DNA from: Moorella sp. E308F
GTDB taxonomy: Bacteria; Bacillota; DSM-521; Neomoorellales; Neomoorellaceae
Assembly: GCF_006538365.1 (NCBI RefSeq)
Contig: NZ_BJKN01000001.1
Coordinates: 1,226,001-1,290,000 of the forward strand
Direction: 5' to 3'
Length of the DNA stretch: 64,000 nt
The notes below the pieces were generated by a model. That model made no database searches, had not been told where the DNA came from, and worked only from the letters and a program-made list of their open reading frames with translations. Position numbers and translations under genes: made by a program. Of the stretch, positions 27,001-36,267 are shown in pieces (the first letter of the stretch is position 1; every line of letters begins with the position of its first letter).

Positions 27001-30000
27001 TGGGTGAATATCAGAAGCGTTCCTGGACGGAGGAACAGCTGGCCGCCATCCAGGCGCGGCAGGCCAACCTTCTGGTGGCTGCCGCTGCCGGTGCCGGCAA
27101 GACGGCCGTCCTGGTGGAACGGATTATCCAGCGCCTGACGGATCCGGCAGCGCCGATTAGTCTGGAAAACATGCTGGTGGTCACCTTTACCGAGGCCGCT
27201 GCTGCCGAGATGCGCCAGCGGATAGGGGCCGCCCTGGAAGCGGCCGCCGCCCGGCAGCCGGAAAATGAATTCTTAAGGCGCCAGCTCCTGCTGTTGAACC
27301 GCGCTCACATCAGCACCATCCACTCCTTCTGCCTCTGGGTCGTCCGGACCTATTTTTACCGCCTGGACCTCGACCCGGGCTTTAAGGTCATGGACCCGGC
27401 CGAAGCCGACCTCCTGCAGCTGGAGGTTATGGACCAGGTGCTGGAAGAGTGCTTTGCCGCCGAACCCGAGGGAGGCCCCATAACCGACCTGGCCGACAGC
27501 CTGGGTGGTCGCGGTGATGCCAACCTGGTGGACCTGGTGCTGAAGGTCTGGCATTTTACCCGGAGCCTCCCCTGGCCGGAAGCCTGGCTGGCGGAGGCGG
27601 CGGCAGTTTACCGCGTACCTGAAGGTACCCCCCTGGAGGCGCTGCCCTGGTACCGGGAGATTAAAGAAGTAATTGCCCTGCGGTTGCAGGAAGCGGCCTA
27701 TTACCTGCGCCAGGCCTCCAGGCTGGCAGCCAGTCCCGGCGGCCCGGCCGTCTACCTGGACAACCTGGAAAGGGAGGAAGCTCAGGTAAGGGGCCTCCTG
27801 GATGAAATGGGCGGTCTTACCTGGGAGCAGCTGTACCAGAGGATTTCGTCCGTTACTTTCGGCAGGCTGAAAGCCGTCCGGGGCAGCAGCGTGGATGAAA
27901 GGCTGAAGGAAAAGGCCGTCCAGTACCGGGACCAGGCGAAAAAGCTGCTGCAAGAACTGCAGGAAGAATTCTGCCGCGATGAAGCTGCCATCAGGGCCGA
28001 ACTGGAGCGGGCCGGGGAACTGGTTGCAGCCCTGGTGGAGGTGGTCCGCCGCTTTGACACGGCCTTCACAAAACTGAAACGCCGCCGTGGCCTGGTGGAC
28101 TTCGGCGACCTGGAGCACCTGTGCCTGCAAGTCCTCCTGGACGAAAAGGCCGCCCCCGGCGAGCTGCGTCCCTCGGCCGTAGCCACGGAACTGCGCCGGC
28201 GCTTTGAGGAGGTGCTGGTAGACGAATACCAGGACATCAACAGCATCCAGGACGCCATCCTGACCCTGGTTTCCCGGCAGGAAGCAGCCTGTTCCTGTGT
28301 CGGGCCGGGAGGGGCTTCCGGCCAGGCAGGGAACCAGCCGGCTGCCAAACCCAACCTTTTTATGGTCGGTGACGTCAAGCAGAGCATCTACCGTTTCCGC
28401 CTGGCCAACCCGGAGCTGTTCCTGGCCAAATACAGCCAGTACCCGGAAAGGGAAGGAGCGTTAAACCGCCGCATTATCCTCAAAGCCAATTTCCGCAGCC
28501 GCCAGGGGATAGTGGACGGCGTTAACTTCATTTTCCGTCAGGTCTTTTCCCGCCTGGTGGGAGAACTGGAGTACGACGCCGCCGCGGCCCTGGTGGGAAA
28601 GGCCGGCTACCCGGAACACCCGGCGGCGGCAACGCCGGCCATCGAAGTATATATCCAGGAGAGACAGCTGGAAGGAGAGGCCGGGGCAGACCCTGGCGAG
28701 GATACGGCCGGAGCCGGGGAAGGGGCGGTGGACCCGGCAGGCGCGGCGGCCGGGGAAATGGATCTGGAAGAATTAACGGCCCTGGAGCGGGAGGCGCGGC
28801 TCGTAGCCCGGCGCATCCGGCAGCTGGTTCACGGGACCCCGGAACGGCCCGGGCCGGAGTTCCAGGTCTGGGACCCGGAAAGCAAAACCTACCGGGATCT
28901 AAGCTACCGGGACATAGTCATCCTGCTGCGGGCCACCAGGGACCGGGCGCCGGTATTCCTGGAAGCCCTGCAGCAGTGGGGTATCCCTTCCTATGCCGAC
29001 CTGGGCAGCGGTTACTTTGCCGCCACGGAAGTTGAAACTATCCTCTCCCTCCTGCGGGTGATCGACAACCCCCACCAGGATATCCCCCTGGCAGCCGTGC
29101 TGCGCTCTCCCCTGGTGGGGCTGACGGCTGCGGAACTGGCCCGCATCCGCCTGGCGGCCCCGGGGGAAGATTTTTTCACCGCGGTGATGAAGGCCGCCGG
29201 GGCTGGGGAGGATGGTTCCAGCCCGGAAACCGGGCAGCAGGACCTTGCCGCCCGCCTGCGGGGGTTTTTAGCCCGCCTGGAAAGGTGGCGGACCATGGCC
29301 CGCCGCCAGCCATTGGGGGACCTCATATGGCAGCTGTACCGGGAAACAGGGTACCTGGAGTTTGCCGGCGGCCTGCCGGGAGGCGCCCAGCGCCAGGCCA
29401 ATTTACGCGCCCTCCTGGACCGGGCGCGCCAGTTCGAGGGTTTTGCCCGCCATGGCCTCTTTCGCTTTTTACGCTTTATCGAACGGCTGCGGGAGAATGA
29501 AGGCGACCTGGGTACGGCCCGCCCCCTGGGAGAAAATGAAGACGTCGTCCGGGTCATGAGCATTCATAAAGCCAAAGGACTGGAATTCCCCGTGGTAATC
29601 GTGGCCGACCTGGGCAAAGGCTTTAACTTCCAGGAACTCACCGGCGATGTCCTCCTCCACGGCAAACTGGGCCTCCTGCCCCTGTACCTTGATGCCGCTG
29701 CCGGCATCAAGTACCCCACCCTGCCTTACCTGGCGGCAGCCCACCGGCTGCACCTGGAAGCTTTAAGCGAAGAAGTCCGCATCCTCTACGTCGCCGTGAC
29801 CAGGGCGCGGGAGAAACTCATCCTGGTGGGCTCGGCCAGAAATTTGCCCAAACAGGCAGAAAACTGGTGCGCCGGCCTGTTTGTTGGTGGAGAGCAGCTT
29901 CCCCCCATGCTCACGGCCCGGGCGCGAAGCCCCCTGGACTGGCTGGCTGCCGCCCTGGCCCGTCATGCCCACGGCGCGCCCCTGCGGCAGCTGGCGGGGA

Positions 30001-30890
30001 TAGATGAAGGCTGTCTCCTGGATGACCCGTCTTGCTGGCAGGTAGAAGTGGTAAAGGCATCGGCCCTGCCTGCCGTTACGGGCGAGGTGCCCCGGGAACC
30101 TGCCGCCGTTCCAGGATACAGCCCGGTAAATTGTCGCGGAATGGAAGAGCAAGCACCCGGGGGAGAGGCTGACCACGCCCGGCTGCGGCAGGAGGTAGAC
30201 CGGCGCCTTTCCTGGGTATATCCGCGGCAGCCCCTGACGGCGTTGCCGGTTAAACTGGCCGTCACCGACCTGAAGCGGCGCTTTGATGTCTTTAATGAGG
30301 GCGATACCCCCGTACGCCCCGGGGGCGACGGTTTTACCCGCCGGCCCCTTTTCCTCCAGGCCAGCCAGGGCCTGACGGCAGCCGAGCGCGGCACCGCCAC
30401 CCACCTGGTCCTGCAGCACGTGGACTTAAGCAAACCGGTGACGGGGGAAAGCCTGGCCGGGCTGCTGCAGGAAATGGTAGGGCGGGAGATCCTGACGCCG
30501 GAGCAGGCGGCCGCCGTCGATACCAGCGCCATTGTCACTTTCTTTGCCGGTCCCCTGGGCCGGCGCCTCCTGGCCCGCCCGGAGAAGGTAAAGCGGGAAC
30601 TGCCCTTTTCCCTGGCCGTGCCCGCCGCCGGGCTCTACCCCGGCCTGCCGGCGGAAGCGGCCGCCGGCGAAATCATCCTGGTCCAGGGCATCATCGACTG
30701 CCTGGTAGACGAGGAAGACGGCTTTTTGCTCCTGGACTTCAAGACGGGCCGAGTCCCCCCCGACCCCCTGGCCGCCTACCGGGAGCAGGTGCAATTGTAC
30801 GCCCGGGCAGTAGCAGTTATCTTTAAACGTAGTGTCAAGGATGCCTATCTCTATTTCCTTGATGGATGTGTAGAATTTAAGGTATTATAA
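27000..30890 (+). CDS. addA: ATP-dependent helicase/nuclease subunit A (AddA)
   Basis: UvrD/Rep-type 3'-5' helicase with a C-terminal nuclease, about 1296 residues. Motif I is AAAAGAGKTAVLVERI, motif II is VDEYQDIN, and motif VI is ILYVAVTRAREKLIL. The nuclease motif LLLDFKTGRV and QVQLYARA lie at the C terminus. With AddB it unwinds and degrades broken DNA ends until a Chi-like site, then loads RecA. ATG 27000 overlaps the addB stop; GTG 26997 is an alternative. Confidence 0.95.
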   Translation: MGEYQKRSWTEEQLAAIQARQANLLVAAAAGAGKTAVLVERIIQRLTDPAAPISLENMLVVTFTEAAAAEMRQRIGAALEAAAARQPENEFLRRQLLLLNRAHISTIHSFCLWVVRTYFYRLDLDPGFKVMDPAEADLLQLEVMDQVLEECFAAEPEGGPITDLADSLGGRGDANLVDLVLKVWHFTRSLPWPEAWLAEAAAVYRVPEGTPLEALPWYREIKEVIALRLQEAAYYLRQASRLAASPGGPAVYLDNLEREEAQVRGLLDEMGGLTWEQLYQRISSVTFGRLKAVRGSSVDERLKEKAVQYRDQAKKLLQELQEEFCRDEAAIRAELERAGELVAALVEVVRRFDTAFTKLKRRRGLVDFGDLEHLCLQVLLDEKAAPGELRPSAVATELRRRFEEVLVDEYQDINSIQDAILTLVSRQEAACSCVGPGGASGQAGNQPAAKPNLFMVGDVKQSIYRFRLANPELFLAKYSQYPEREGALNRRIILKANFRSRQGIVDGVNFIFRQVFSRLVGELEYDAAAALVGKAGYPEHPAAATPAIEVYIQERQLEGEAGADPGEDTAGAGEGAVDPAGAAAGEMDLEELTALEREARLVARRIRQLVHGTPERPGPEFQVWDPESKTYRDLSYRDIVILLRATRDRAPVFLEALQQWGIPSYADLGSGYFAATEVETILSLLRVIDNPHQDIPLAAVLRSPLVGLTAAELARIRLAAPGEDFFTAVMKAAGAGEDGSSPETGQQDLAARLRGFLARLERWRTMARRQPLGDLIWQLYRETGYLEFAGGLPGGAQRQANLRALLDRARQFEGFARHGLFRFLRFIERLRENEGDLGTARPLGENEDVVRVMSIHKAKGLEFPVVIVADLGKGFNFQELTGDVLLHGKLGLLPLYLDAAAGIKYPTLPYLAAAHRLHLEALSEEVRILYVAVTRAREKLILVGSARNLPKQAENWCAGLFVGGEQLPPMLTARARSPLDWLAAALARHAHGAPLRQLAGIDEGCLLDDPSCWQVEVVKASALPAVTGEVPREPAAVPGYSPVNCRGMEEQAPGGEADHARLRQEVDRRLSWVYPRQPLTALPVKLAVTDLKRRFDVFNEGDTPVRPGGDGFTRRPLFLQASQGLTAAERGTATHLVLQHVDLSKPVTGESLAGLLQEMVGREILTPEQAAAVDTSAIVTFFAGPLGRRLLARPEKVKRELPFSLAVPAAGLYPGLPAEAAAGEIILVQGIIDCLVDEEDGFLLLDFKTGRVPPDPLAAYREQVQLYARAVAVIFKRSVKDAYLYFLDGCVEFKVL

Positions 30891-30981
30891 ACTCATACTG
30901 GCTTATTCCAATTTATCAAAGCCCATGAGTATCAATATTTGCCTCCAGCCTCCGGATGGCTGATGGGAGGAGCAATTTGCA

Positions 30982-32280
30982 TTGAAGGAGAAAGGAATTG
31001 TTGTCCTGTACGCCCTGCAATGGATTGTCTATCATATCGGCGTAATTATCTCGGCCCCGATAGTCGTGGGTAACGCTTTGGGACTGAATCCTGCGGAAAT
31101 CGGTAAGCTGAGCCAGTTGACTTTCTTCTTGACCGGCATTGCCAGCTTAATGCAAATAAGGTTTGGCCACGGGGGATTGCTTATCGAAGGTCCGGCGGCT
31201 CCCTGGTGGACTGCTTGTGTAATTTTGGCAGGAATAGCAAAGGAAATGGGGAGACCCCTGGCCAGCGTCCGGACAGATATTGAAGGGGCGATGATTGTTG
31301 CCGGCCTGACCCTGGCTGTACTTGGGTCTATCGGCCTGATTAAGTGGGCACGTTCTTTTTTTACCAACCGCGTCACCGGGATACTTTTGATGCTGCTGGG
31401 TTTACAGATTGGCGGCGTGGGGATCAAAGGCCTGGCCAGCGGCGGGCTAAAGCTTTTTATAATCGGTCTTTTGGTACTGCTGATGGTAATCTACCTTACC
31501 CTTCATGGCAGGGGGCTGCTTAAAAACAGCGCCATTATATTGAGCGTAGCTTTTGGCTGGCTGCTAAGTTTTTTAGCAGGTGAAGTTATCCTGCCGGGTG
31601 GTAGCGCATGGTTTTCCCTGCCGTCCTTATTTCTGTGGGGGCCGCCTAGCTTCGAAATTGGAAGCGTAGTTTCATTCCTTTTGCTTGGCCTTTTACTGAT
31701 TCCCAATGTTGTCGGCAGTATGGCAGCCCTGGAAGCTGCCACAGGTGAACGTTTACCGCTGAAAAAATACGACCGCGGGCTGGCCATGAGCGGTACAGCC
31801 AATTTTTTAGCCGGCGCTTTTGGCGGGATAGGAACTATACCTTTCGCCATATCTGCGGGTTTAATCTCCTTTTCGGGAAATAAATCGCCAAAGCCCTTTA
31901 TACTTTCCTGTGTTATATTTATAGCCATGGGGTTGTTTCCCCCGCTGGGTGCCCTGGCCGGGAGTGTACCCCAACCTGTTGCGGCAGCAGTACTGCTGGT
32001 ATCAGGTTGCTCCCTGGCAATGATTGGTTTACGGGACATGGTACGCGAGGAGATTACTTTACGGGAGAATTTTATTATCGGCCTGAGCTTGCTTTCTGGC
32101 ATCGGCGTTATGCTCCTGCCGCACTCGCAGTGGGAGCAGATCCCGGGGTGGGCGGCAGGCATATTGAGCAACGGCGTCATTGTAGGAACCCTTGGAAGTA
32201 TACTCCTTGAACATGTAGTGTTGAGGAAACCCCGGCAAACCGTTTCACAATCTATTACAGGCAAAGCTGGTCATAATTAG
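30982..32280 (+). CDS. NCS2/SLC23-family transporter (uracil-xanthine permease-like)
   Basis: Integral membrane protein of 432 residues with about 12-14 hydrophobic helices. It has the NCS2 layout: an N-terminal ALQWIVYHIGVIISAPIVVG helix, a repeat later in the protein (FLLLGLLLIPNVVGSMAALEAATGE), and ANFLAGAFGGIGTIPFAISAG, the half-helix region that binds the nucleobase in this family. Substrate cannot be assigned; purine or pyrimidine uptake is typical. The start is TTG 30982, 11 bases after GGGAGG. It stands next to an exported amidohydrolase. Confidence 0.82.
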   Translation: MKEKGIVVLYALQWIVYHIGVIISAPIVVGNALGLNPAEIGKLSQLTFFLTGIASLMQIRFGHGGLLIEGPAAPWWTACVILAGIAKEMGRPLASVRTDIEGAMIVAGLTLAVLGSIGLIKWARSFFTNRVTGILLMLLGLQIGGVGIKGLASGGLKLFIIGLLVLLMVIYLTLHGRGLLKNSAIILSVAFGWLLSFLAGEVILPGGSAWFSLPSLFLWGPPSFEIGSVVSFLLLGLLLIPNVVGSMAALEAATGERLPLKKYDRGLAMSGTANFLAGAFGGIGTIPFAISAGLISFSGNKSPKPFILSCVIFIAMGLFPPLGALAGSVPQPVAAAVLLVSGCSLAMIGLRDMVREEITLRENFIIGLSLLSGIGVMLLPHSQWEQIPGWAAGILSNGVIVGTLGSILLEHVVLRKPRQTVSQSITGKAGHN

Positions 32281-32310
32281 CAATTATCTCTCAAACAGAT
32301 TGTCAATAGG

Positions 32311-32340
32311 GTAGGATTTTTGCCTGCTGGCGTCGAATAC
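32311..32340 (+). promoter_or_regulatory. Sigma-H-like promoter before the Tat amidohydrolase gene
   Basis: GTAGGATTT (32311-32319) fits -35 RNAGGAWWW. After 12 bases GTCGAATAC (32332-32340) fits -10 RNNGAATWW except the last base. The ATG is only 10 bases beyond, so if used it would give a very short or leaderless 5' end, unless initiation is further in. Confidence 0.5.
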
Positions 32341-32350
32341 TTGTATTACT

Positions 32351-33742
32351 ATGAGCAAGCAAATATCCAGGCGCCAGTTTTTATTAGGAACCGGTTCCTT
32401 GATGGCCCTGGGTTATCTGTCCTGGTTGGGGTTGATGCCAGGGATTATATCAGCTGGCAATAAAAACGGGACAGGGAAACCAGGAACGCCGGCAGGGCAA
32501 AGCCCCCCTTTACCCGAGCCGGTAGAATGCGACCTTGTATTCCGCAGTGGCCTTATTATCGACGGCAGGGGAGATAAAGCGTACTCCGGCAGTGTTGGCA
32601 TTAAAGGGAAGCAAATCACTGCTGTAGGAGATTTCCAGGCCGCGCCGGGAGCAGTAGAAATAGATGCCAGGGGCCTGGTTCTCTGTCCCGGCTTTATTGA
32701 TGTCCACTCCCACACTGAACAGTACCTGGCCGCCGGCGGCAGAGCGGAGATGCTGCTGCTTCAGGGGGTAACGACCCACCTGGGCGGTAACTGCGGCACT
32801 TCGGTGGACAGGGTAGGCTCCTTCCTTGGGGGTATCCATAAACTGGCCATCAACCTGGGTATCCTGGCCGGGTACAAACACCTGCGGCAGGCGGCTGTCG
32901 CCAGGGAAGGGCGGCAGGCCAGTGCCGGCGAAGTGGCAGCTATGCAGGACAAACTGGCCGTGGCCCTGCAGGAGGGGGCCTTTGGTCTATCGGTGGGACT
33001 GGAATACTGGCCCCAGACCCTGGCTACGACCCGGGAACTGGTTGAGCTGTGCCAGGTTTTAAAACAGTACGGCGGGTTTTATGCCACCCACATCCGCAGC
33101 GAGAGCGACCGGGTACTGGAAGCCGTAGAAGAGGCTTTAGAAATAGGGCACCAGGCAAGTGTCCCGGTGCAGTATTCTCATATCAAGACCTCCTTCCAGC
33201 GCAACTGGGGGAAAATGAAGCGGGTCCTGGGCCTCCTGGATGATGCCCGTCAGGGAGGGCTGGATGTAACCGCCGATGTCTACGGCTACACTTTTTCCAG
33301 CTGGGATCTGGGAAGCAAACGCCACTCGATTAGCGAAGACGACTTGATCCTTGCCCTGCAGCACCCGGCTGTAATGATCGGCAGCGACAGCGGGCTTGAC
33401 AACCTGGGGCGAGCTGTTCACCCCCGTGCTTACGGCAACTACCCCCATATCCTGCGTACATACGTTTTAGATAAAGGGGTTATCTCTTTAGAGCAGGCTA
33501 TTCATAAAATGACAGCCATGCCGGCGCGGCGGATGGAGTTGAAGGACCGCGGTCTCCTGGTACCCGGCTATAAAGCCGATGTGGTAGCCTTCGACCCGGG
33601 AACTATTGCCTCCCGGGCCACCCGGGCTAACCCCAACCGGCTGGCTGCCGGGGTACGCTGGGTGCTGGTAAACGGCCAGGTGGCAGTAAAAGATGGACAG
33701 CTTACAGGGTGCTCTGCCGGGGAAGTCCTGCGGCGCGCCTGA
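32351..33742 (+). CDS. Tat-exported D-aminoacylase-like amidohydrolase
   Basis: Metal-dependent amidohydrolase of 463 residues. The N terminus is a twin-arginine signal (SRRQFLLGTGSLMALGYLSW), so it is probably exported folded. The mature enzyme starts DLVFRSGLIIDGRGD, has the HSHTE metal motif after CPGFIDV, then LLQGVTTHLGGNCGTS, all features of the N-acyl-D-amino-acid deacylase/dihydroorotase-like group. The C terminus has MTAMPARRMELKDRGLLVPG, closing the composite beta domain. Substrate not certain. No gene follows for about 390 bases. Confidence 0.86.
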   Translation: MSKQISRRQFLLGTGSLMALGYLSWLGLMPGIISAGNKNGTGKPGTPAGQSPPLPEPVECDLVFRSGLIIDGRGDKAYSGSVGIKGKQITAVGDFQAAPGAVEIDARGLVLCPGFIDVHSHTEQYLAAGGRAEMLLLQGVTTHLGGNCGTSVDRVGSFLGGIHKLAINLGILAGYKHLRQAAVAREGRQASAGEVAAMQDKLAVALQEGAFGLSVGLEYWPQTLATTRELVELCQVLKQYGGFYATHIRSESDRVLEAVEEALEIGHQASVPVQYSHIKTSFQRNWGKMKRVLGLLDDARQGGLDVTADVYGYTFSSWDLGSKRHSISEDDLILALQHPAVMIGSDSGLDNLGRAVHPRAYGNYPHILRTYVLDKGVISLEQAIHKMTAMPARRMELKDRGLLVPGYKADVVAFDPGTIASRATRANPNRLAAGVRWVLVNGQVAVKDGQLTGCSAGEVLRRA

Positions 33743-34022
33743 ACCTGATAGGGGAAGGCCAAGCCGCTTTTCCTCCCTGGCCCATTTCCATATGTCACAT
33801 CAAACGGGCGCGGCGGGTCAGGCTGGTGGAGAACCATACAGCCTAGGTCGAAGGGGAGCGTCTATTTTTTTGCGCCAGGATACCCGCATGAAGGGACCGA
33901 CACATAAAGAAAATATGCATTTTTCGCATAAGAACGTATCTATTTTGGAATTACCCTTTGCTCCGGTCTTAAAATAAAATCAAACAGTCCTGGGAATCCT
34001 GGTGATAAAGTCCTTAAAATAA
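33743..34022. other. Intergenic gap before the Wadjet operon
   Basis: No convincing gene. A stem-loop at its end, AAAGTCCTT (34007-34015) with AAGGACTTT (34024-34032) followed by TT, could terminate upstream transcription. Its right arm overlaps the weak promoter-like site before jetA. Confidence 0.5.
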
Positions 34023-34052
34023 AAAGGACTTTTTAAGAAAAATGTCGAACAG
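34023..34052 (+). promoter_or_regulatory. Weak sigma-H-like site before jetA
   Basis: AAAGGACTT (34023-34031), 12 bases, GTCGAACAG (34044-34052). It keeps AGGA and GTCGAA at the same distance as the sites before the amidohydrolase and the ring-nuclease-like gene, but with GAAC for GAAT and a C in the -35 tail. It lies about 85 bases before the jetA ATG. Confidence 0.35.
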
Positions 34053-34136
34053 TTTAAATCTACCCGGTTGCTCTGCGGGCCTGTAAGATTGCCGGCGAGC
34101 AGTTTTAAAATACGAGTCACCGGGGGAGCTGTCCGG

Positions 34137-35594
34137 ATGAAACTTTTCGAGGTGATACCGGAGCGCTTGTTCCAGGTTTTCAGCGGCCGGAACCGGCATA
34201 TTTATGCCGAGGCCCTGCTTCTCCTTTATGAGCAGTACCGGGTCAACCGCTTTGGCATCCAGTATGAGGTCATGCGGGATTTGATGCAGGAACTGATCGA
34301 GAGCCAGGAGGAGGCCGGCCTGGTCTATGAGGTGGAGGAGGAAGAGGAGCAGGAGCCTGCCGCCGGCGGGCTTTTTGACGGCAACGGCGAGGACCTGGCC
34401 CGGCTGAAGGCCGGCGTCCTCTTGCGTCGCCTGGACAGGTTAAAGTGGATCCAGGTGGAAGTACGGGATAATTTCCGCCGCTACATCGTCCTGCCCCGCT
34501 ACGCCAGCCGTTTGCTGGCCGTTTTCCAGGAATTATGCGAGAACCGTACCGTTGAGTACCAGCGCTTTGCCTTCGTTACCTACCAGCTCCTTTCCGGCGA
34601 GGAGGCCAGGCAGCGGCCCGGCTTTGCCATCCTGGAGGCCCACAGGATGACCCAGGAGTTCCTGGAGGAACTGCGGGTGCTGGCCAACAATATGAAATAC
34701 CATATGGAGCAGGTGGTGGCCAAAGCCTCCATCCAGGAGGTTCTGGACCACCATTTTGAAGAGTACAAGGCCCACATCATCGACCGCAGCTACCACCGCC
34801 TCAAGACTTCGGACCATGTTTCCCGTTACCGGCAGCGGATCCTGGCCACGGTCCAGGAGTGGCTCCTGGACCCGGAATGGATGGCCCGGGCCGTGGAAGA
34901 CGCCCTGCGCAACGAGTTTTTTGCCAGCAGGGAAGAAGCGGCGGACCAGCTGCGCCGCGCCCTCATGGACATCGAAGAGATTTACCGCGGCCTGGACGAA
35001 ATCTTTTACCAGATCGACCTGCGCCACAACCAGTACCTGCGCGCCTCCTTCGAGCGGGCACGCTATTTAAGCCAGCACAGCTCCGGCGTCGACCGGTATC
35101 TGGCGCGGATCCTGGAGTGGACGGCGGCGGGCATCAGGAGGGGCGACCTGCCGGCGGAAGATTGCCTGCCCGGCCTGTTCAACCTGATGCGCCTCAATCA
35201 ATTAAACGAGCAGTCCCTGTATACGCCGCGCCGGCGGCGGGCGCCCCACCGGCCTGAACCCCAGGTGGTGGTGGCTGTCCCCGAGGAACTGAAAAGGCAG
35301 CTGCGGGAGCAGAACCTGCAGCGGGTGCGGCAGGCCATTACCAGGGAAAAGGTGAGCGCCTACGTCCTGGGCCGCCTGGGCGAGCGTCAGGAGATGGGCA
35401 TCGAGGAGCTGGCGCCCACCAATATGGAGGAATTCCTGTACCTTCTCTATGTTTATCTCTACGGCTACGACGGTCTGGCCGGCTACCGGCTGGTGCCGCG
35501 GGGCGCGAACCGTATCCTCGACATCGGCGGCTATCGCTTTTATGACCGGCGGATAGTGCGGGTGGATACGGGCAGGAAGCGGCGGGCCGTTTAA
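34137..35594 (+). CDS. jetA: Wadjet anti-plasmid system protein JetA
   Basis: Protein of 485 residues recognised as the kleisin-like JetA of a Wadjet system (the family formerly listed as DUF5716). It begins KLFEVIPERLFQVFSGRNRH and AEALLLLYEQY, the characteristic opening. An acidic stretch (EVEEEEEQEPA) lies near residue 65, followed by long helices and a C-terminal winged-helix-like part. Wadjet complexes recognise and cut closed circular DNA. ATG 34137 follows GGGGGAG; the frame is open further upstream but without a ribosome site. First gene of jetABCD. Confidence 0.86.
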   Translation: MKLFEVIPERLFQVFSGRNRHIYAEALLLLYEQYRVNRFGIQYEVMRDLMQELIESQEEAGLVYEVEEEEEQEPAAGGLFDGNGEDLARLKAGVLLRRLDRLKWIQVEVRDNFRRYIVLPRYASRLLAVFQELCENRTVEYQRFAFVTYQLLSGEEARQRPGFAILEAHRMTQEFLEELRVLANNMKYHMEQVVAKASIQEVLDHHFEEYKAHIIDRSYHRLKTSDHVSRYRQRILATVQEWLLDPEWMARAVEDALRNEFFASREEAADQLRRALMDIEEIYRGLDEIFYQIDLRHNQYLRASFERARYLSQHSSGVDRYLARILEWTAAGIRRGDLPAEDCLPGLFNLMRLNQLNEQSLYTPRRRRAPHRPEPQVVVAVPEELKRQLREQNLQRVRQAITREKVSAYVLGRLGERQEMGIEELAPTNMEEFLYLLYVYLYGYDGLAGYRLVPRGANRILDIGGYRFYDRRIVRVDTGRKRRAV

Positions 35595-35655
35595 AGCTGC
35601 TGGCGGGGAAGGGGCGCTACCTGTAAGACACAGGAAGAGGTAAAGGGGGAAACCG

Positions 35656-36267
35656 GTGCTTAACCTCGGGGAAAACCTCAGTGAACAGGAAGCCGGGCGG
35701 TTGCGGGAGGTCATCAACCGCCTGCTGGCCGTTAATTTTCTAAACAAGGAACAGGAGCGGGAGCATTACCTGGTGGCGCGGCGCCACCGCCAGGTTGTGG
35801 AGGAGTTTTTCCGCTTCCTCGGCTGGGAGATCGTCTTTGACGACCGCCACGAATGCATCTTTGTCCTGTCCCCGGAGGCCGGCTGCCGGCGCAACCTGAC
35901 CCGGGAAGAGAGTATCTGGCTCCTGGTCCTGCGCCTCATCTACCAGGAAAAGCGCCAGGGCCTTTCTTTGAGCGAGTTCCCGGTCACTACCCTCCACGAG
36001 ATCCGGGCCAAGTATGAAGCCTTCCGCCTGCCCCTTTTTAATAAGACCAGGCTGCAGGAACTGGTGCGCCTGGGCACCCAGTACAAACTCCTGGAACCCC
36101 TGGATGACGACATCAGGTCCGACGACTGCGCCTTCCGCCTGTTCCACACCCTTCTTTACGCCGTCCAGGCGGATACGGTAGAGAAGCTGTACCAGAAGAT
36201 CGCTGCTTATGAACAGGGGAAGGAGGAACTGCCGGATGAAGTGGCTGCGCCGCCTGCGGCTGATTAA
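35656..36267 (+). CDS. jetB: Wadjet protein JetB (DUF4194 family)
   Basis: Small winged-helix subunit of 203 residues, the KITE-like component that bridges JetA and the JetC ATPase. Its size, its place between jetA and the SMC-like gene, and the pattern NLTREESIWLLVLRLIYQEK in the middle agree with DUF4194. Start is GTG 35656 after AAAGGGGGA. Its end overlaps the jetC start by 32 bases. Confidence 0.86.
   Translation: MLNLGENLSEQEAGRLREVINRLLAVNFLNKEQEREHYLVARRHRQVVEEFFRFLGWEIVFDDRHECIFVLSPEAGCRRNLTREESIWLLVLRLIYQEKRQGLSLSEFPVTTLHEIRAKYEAFRLPLFNKTRLQELVRLGTQYKLLEPLDDDIRSDDCAFRLFHTLLYAVQADTVEKLYQKIAAYEQGKEELPDEVAAPPAAD

Noticed and set aside
20457..30794. Many long antisense frames under yhaN, addB and addA
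   Set aside because: High GC at third codon positions lengthens antisense frames. The sense strand encodes complete, motif-verified proteins.
36209..36235. Upstream start for JetC
   Set aside because: It adds nine residues from the jetB frame. ATG 36236 follows GGAGGAACTG and gives the conserved start.
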